From NCBI GenBank assembly GCA_002433465.1, contig DJIE01000177.1, forward strand, positions 1-14,718: a stretch of 14,718 nt of DNA. Reading direction: 5' to 3'. A program made the position numbers and the translations under genes. The stretch comes from Salinisphaera sp. UBA6602 (GTDB taxonomy: Bacteria; Pseudomonadota; Gammaproteobacteria; Nevskiales; Salinisphaeraceae). Shown piece after piece: positions 12,323-14,718 of this stretch; the stretch's first letter is position 1, and each line of letters begins with the position of its first letter. The notes under the pieces were generated by a model that saw only the letters and a list, made by a program, of their open reading frames with translations, had not been told where the DNA came from and did no database searches.

Positions 12323-14155
12323 ATGATGCGCCGCATGGATATCGTTTCTGCACTCAAGGCCAGCGCTCTGTTCCGGGAGCTGGATCGGCGCGCGCTGCGC
12401 TCGGTCGCTGCCAGCGCGCAGTGGCTCGAGCTGGGCGGCGGTCAATATCTGTTCCGGGTCGGCGAAACCAGCGACTCGCTCTACCTGGTCGTCTCCGGGC
12501 GCATACGGGTGGTCCAGCCCCAGAACGACGCACCGCCGCTGCTGCTGGGCGAAAGCAGCGCCGGCGAGACGGTAGGCGAAATCACGTTGATTACCGCCGA
12601 GCTGCATTCTTCCGATGCCTTCGCGCTGCGCGATACTGCGCTGATACGCGTTTCCCGCGACGTATTCGAAACCCTGGTGGAGCGTTACCCGAAAGCGATG
12701 CTGCGGGTCACGCGCCAGATCGTACAGCGCCTGCGCGCGGTCAAACCGGCGCCGCAGCGCGAAAGCGTGCGCAGCGCGCGTACCTATGCCGTGGTGCCGG
12801 CACATCCCGGTATTGATGTGGCCGCGTTTTCGCGGGCGCTGGCGGGTGAACTGGGGCAGGCGGCCTCGACACTGCGTCTGGATGCCGGTCGCGTCGACGC
12901 CGCGCTGGGCGGCGGTGCCGCCGCGGTAGACATGGGTATCGGCGAGCGCAACCGTGCCGTGTCCGGCTGGCTCACGCAGCTGGAAGAGCGGTATCGCTAT
13001 ATCGTCTACGAGGCCAGCACCGAGCCCGACCCCTGGACCCGGCGTTGCCTGCGCCAGGCTGACCGCGTGATTCTGATCGCCCACGGCGACCAGCGCCCGT
13101 TCGCCTCACGAAACCTGGTCTGGATTCGCGAGCAGGCGCTGCGCGCGCCCCAGGAAATGGTCGTGCTCGTGCCCGAACAGGGCGGCTACTCCGCACGGGC
13201 ATGGCGCGATGCCGCCGGCGCCATTGCGCAGCACCGGGTGGCGATCGGCCTGCCGGGCGCACAGATGGCCCGCCTGGCGCGCATGATTTCGGGGCGGGCG
13301 GTGTGTCTGGTGCTGGGGGGCGGTGGCGCCCGCGGTTTTGCGCATATCGGCCTGATTCGGGCGATGCAGGAGAAAGGCCTGCCCATCGATGCCGTGGGCG
13401 GTACCAGCATGGGCGCGATGGTGGCTGCGATGGTCGCCATGGGGATGGATGCCCAGCAAATGCTCGCCCGCATGCGCGAGACGTTCGTGACCGGGCGTTT
13501 TCTCAACGATTATTCGCTATCGCGCATTTCGCTGATTAGCGCGGAAAAGTTTCGGCGCCAGTTGAAGACGCTGTACGGCGATCGCCATATCGAAGACCTC
13601 GACATACCGTTCTATTGCCTGAGCACCAACCTAACGCGCGGCGTGCCGGTGGTGCACGATCAGGGCGAAGTGGCAACCTGGGTGGGGGCGAGTATGGCCG
13701 TGCCCGGCATTGCGCCGCCGCTGGTGCACCGCGGTGATCTGCTGGTGGATGGCGGGCTGCTCAACGCCATTCCCTTCGACGTGATGGCCGCAATGGGTCG
13801 CGGCCAGGTGATCGTATCCGACGTGAGCCGGGCCACCGATCTGCGGGTGGAAATGGCCGAAGATGCAGAAACGGCCTCATTGCTCTCCCTGGGGTCGAGC
13901 GCGCGCCACCTGAACATGTTCAAGATTTTGTTCCATACGGCCACGCTCACCAGCGAACGCGAAAGCCGGGATATCGACGCCCGTGCCGATCTGGTGCTGC
14001 ACATGCCGGTGGGCGGTATCAGCATGTTCGACTGGGACGAACTCGACGAGATCGTGTTCCGCGCCTATCACCATGCCGACCAGAAACTCGACGAATGGCT
14101 CGGCAGCCACCGCGAGGCGTTTCGTGCACGGGTGGTGGCCAATCGTTTGGATTAG
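12323..14155 (+). CDS. NTE-like patatin phospholipase with N-terminal cNMP-binding fold
   Basis: The 610-residue protein has the neuropathy-target-esterase (PNPLA6/7) layout. Residues about 10-140 are one cyclic-nucleotide-binding fold. Residues 154-320 are the NTE linker, with SGWLTQLEE (214-222) and PWTRRCLRQAD (237-247), closely like the animal protein. Residues 326-500 are the patatin domain: oxyanion loop LGGGGARG (331-338), nucleophile S362 in GTSMG, and D476 in DGG. The expected activity is serine (lyso)phospholipase on membrane lipids. No transmembrane helix or signal peptide is visible. In the phosphate cassette GETVGEITLITAELHSSDA the usual Arg is His95, so nucleotide binding is doubtful. 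ATG at 12323, 12326 or 12335 could start translation; no strong ribosome site marks one. The gene follows the fba terminator by 17 bases, so its promoter must overlap fba or the terminator. Confidence 0.92.
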   Translation: MMRRMDIVSALKASALFRELDRRALRSVAASAQWLELGGGQYLFRVGETSDSLYLVVSGRIRVVQPQNDAPPLLLGESSAGETVGEITLITAELHSSDAFALRDTALIRVSRDVFETLVERYPKAMLRVTRQIVQRLRAVKPAPQRESVRSARTYAVVPAHPGIDVAAFSRALAGELGQAASTLRLDAGRVDAALGGGAAAVDMGIGERNRAVSGWLTQLEERYRYIVYEASTEPDPWTRRCLRQADRVILIAHGDQRPFASRNLVWIREQALRAPQEMVVLVPEQGGYSARAWRDAAGAIAQHRVAIGLPGAQMARLARMISGRAVCLVLGGGGARGFAHIGLIRAMQEKGLPIDAVGGTSMGAMVAAMVAMGMDAQQMLARMRETFVTGRFLNDYSLSRISLISAEKFRRQLKTLYGDRHIEDLDIPFYCLSTNLTRGVPVVHDQGEVATWVGASMAVPGIAPPLVHRGDLLVDGGLLNAIPFDVMAAMGRGQVIVSDVSRATDLRVEMAEDAETASLLSLGSSARHLNMFKILFHTATLTSERESRDIDARADLVLHMPVGGISMFDWDELDEIVFRAYHHADQKLDEWLGSHREAFRARVVANRLD

Positions 14156-14432
14156 CGCGATGGCCCGCCCAGCCGGTGCCGGTGCAGCGCGCATGGTTCC
14201 ACGCCGCGGGCTGCGTTGATCTGCGGATAATCACGGTCGCATGCCGTTGCGCCAACGCGCAGAGTGGCGCTCTAATCTCCGGGCGACCGTTTATGGCTTC
14301 ATGGCCGCTGGACGTTGTACGCATGCTTTCGCACACGCCCGTTATCCAGCCCGAGAAATCACCTGTTCCTATGCCGGGTGGGTAAGCAGATCGGACTTTT
14401 TTGAAAAGCGCCAGCGGGGTGGGCGCGCAGCG
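14156..14432. other. Convergent gap between the NTE-like gene and dapE, no recognised gene
   Basis: This 277-base stretch has no convincing reading frame. It holds the dapE terminator candidate at 14404-14426 and, next to it, a T6 tract (14397-14402) on the plus strand that follows only a weak CACC/GGTG stem. No clear terminator for the plus-strand gene was found. Confidence 0.5.
14404..14426 (-). terminator. Candidate intrinsic terminator of dapE
   Basis: On the minus strand a 5-bp stem GCGCC / GGCGC with a 9-base loop is followed directly by TTTT, 7 bases after the dapE stop codon. The stem is short, so the call is tentative. Confidence 0.45.
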
Positions 14433-14718
14433 CTAGCTCAGAATACGGGCGACAATGTCTTCGTAGATACGGCTTAAACGCGCCACGTCTTCGGCTGCGA
14501 TCCGTTCATTGGCCTGGTGGATCGTGTCGTTGAGCGGGCCGAGTTCCAGCACTTGGGCGCCGGTCGGCGCAATAAAGCGTCCATCCGACGTGCCGCCGGC
14601 GGTCGACAGCTGCGTCTCGATGCCCGCCTGGCTGCGAATCGCCGCTCGCGTGGCGTCGATCAGTGCCCCTTCGCGGGTGATGAAGGGCGCACCGGACAGC
14701 CGCCACTGAATCGATTCC
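14433..14718 (-). CDS. dapE: Succinyl-diaminopimelate desuccinylase DapE, C-terminal part
   Basis: The last 94 residues are visible; the gene continues past the window edge. DapE is a cytoplasmic dinuclear zinc hydrolase that releases succinate from N-succinyl-LL-2,6-diaminopimelate in lysine and peptidoglycan precursor synthesis. The fragment starts ESIQWRLSGAPFITREG and contains STAGGTSDGRFIAP, TGAQVLELGPLNDTIHQANE and LSRIYEDIVARIL, all in the positions usual for the DapE C-terminus. The His in TIHQ corresponds to a zinc ligand. The STxGGTSDGRF and GPxNxTIH motifs separate it from ArgE and other M20 peptidases. The stop TAG is at 14433-14435. The gene converges on the NTE-like gene. Confidence 0.93.
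   Translation of the reverse strand, partial: ESIQWRLSGAPFITREGALIDATRAAIRSQAGIETQLSTAGGTSDGRFIAPTGAQVLELGPLNDTIHQANERIAAEDVARLSRIYEDIVARILS

Noticed and set aside
11123..13084. 653-codon open frame antisense to the aldolase and NTE-like genes
   Set aside because: It overlaps two clearly coding genes on the other strand, has no recognisable motif, and such long antisense frames are common in GC-rich coding DNA.
14156..14432. Small gene in the NTE-dapE gap (frames at 14095-14385 and 14241-14477)
   Set aside because: These frames overlap flanking genes, lack ribosome sites and show no motif.
1..14718. CRISPR array, insertion sequence, toxin-antitoxin or defence genes
   Set aside because: No regularly spaced repeats, transposase motifs or defence-family motifs were seen on either strand.

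Overview
This window looks like ordinary chromosome of a GC-rich gammaproteobacterium. The best evidence is gene order: murJ, ribF and lspA converge on a pilE-pilY1-pilX-pilW-pilV-fimU minor pilin operon, the neighbourhood known from Pseudomonas aeruginosa. The N-terminal pilin signatures, tRNA genes with encoded CCA and a class I aldolase fit this. I cannot name the genus; a Salinisphaera/Nevskia/Xanthomonas-like lineage is only a guess. I see no phage, insertion sequence, CRISPR array or defence locus.

Layout. 1-1564 (+): the murJ 3' end, ribF (FMN/FAD synthesis) and lspA (lipoprotein signal peptidase), tightly packed. The genes ileS (normally between ribF and lspA) and fkpB-ispH (normally after lspA) are missing from this location. 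1565-1980: a 416-base convergent gap with several dyads, including a 7-bp inverted repeat that resembles integron attC outer boxes. 1981-8551 (-): the minor pilin/tip operon fimU-pilV-pilW-pilX-pilY1-pilE, transcribed from about 8.57 kb, with most cistrons overlapping by a few bases. 8719-8794 (-): tRNA-Thr(CGT) with a good sigma-70 promoter. 8941-10713 (-): a lipoprotein of the amidase signature family with an intact Lys-Ser-Ser triad. 10935-11024 (+): tRNA-Ser(TGA). 11237-12256 (+): class I fructose-bisphosphate aldolase, ending in a perfectly palindromic terminator. 12323-14155 (+): a neuropathy-target-esterase-like cNMP-fold/patatin lysophospholipase. 14433-14718 (-): the 3' end of dapE.

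How the genes work together. The pilin genes form one functional unit: four minor pilins, PilE and the large PilY1 adhesin/priming protein make the type IV pilus initiation and tip complex. LspA would process the lipoprotein amidase, but the two are not otherwise linked. The aldolase, the NTE-like enzyme and DapE are independent housekeeping or metabolic genes.

I did not find a clearly new system. The most useful leads are the contracted ribF-lspA cluster with its dyad-rich gap, an AlgR-box-like site next to the fimU promoter, a lipid-anchored amidase with a dyad in its leader, and an NTE-family enzyme whose cyclic-nucleotide pocket appears degenerate.
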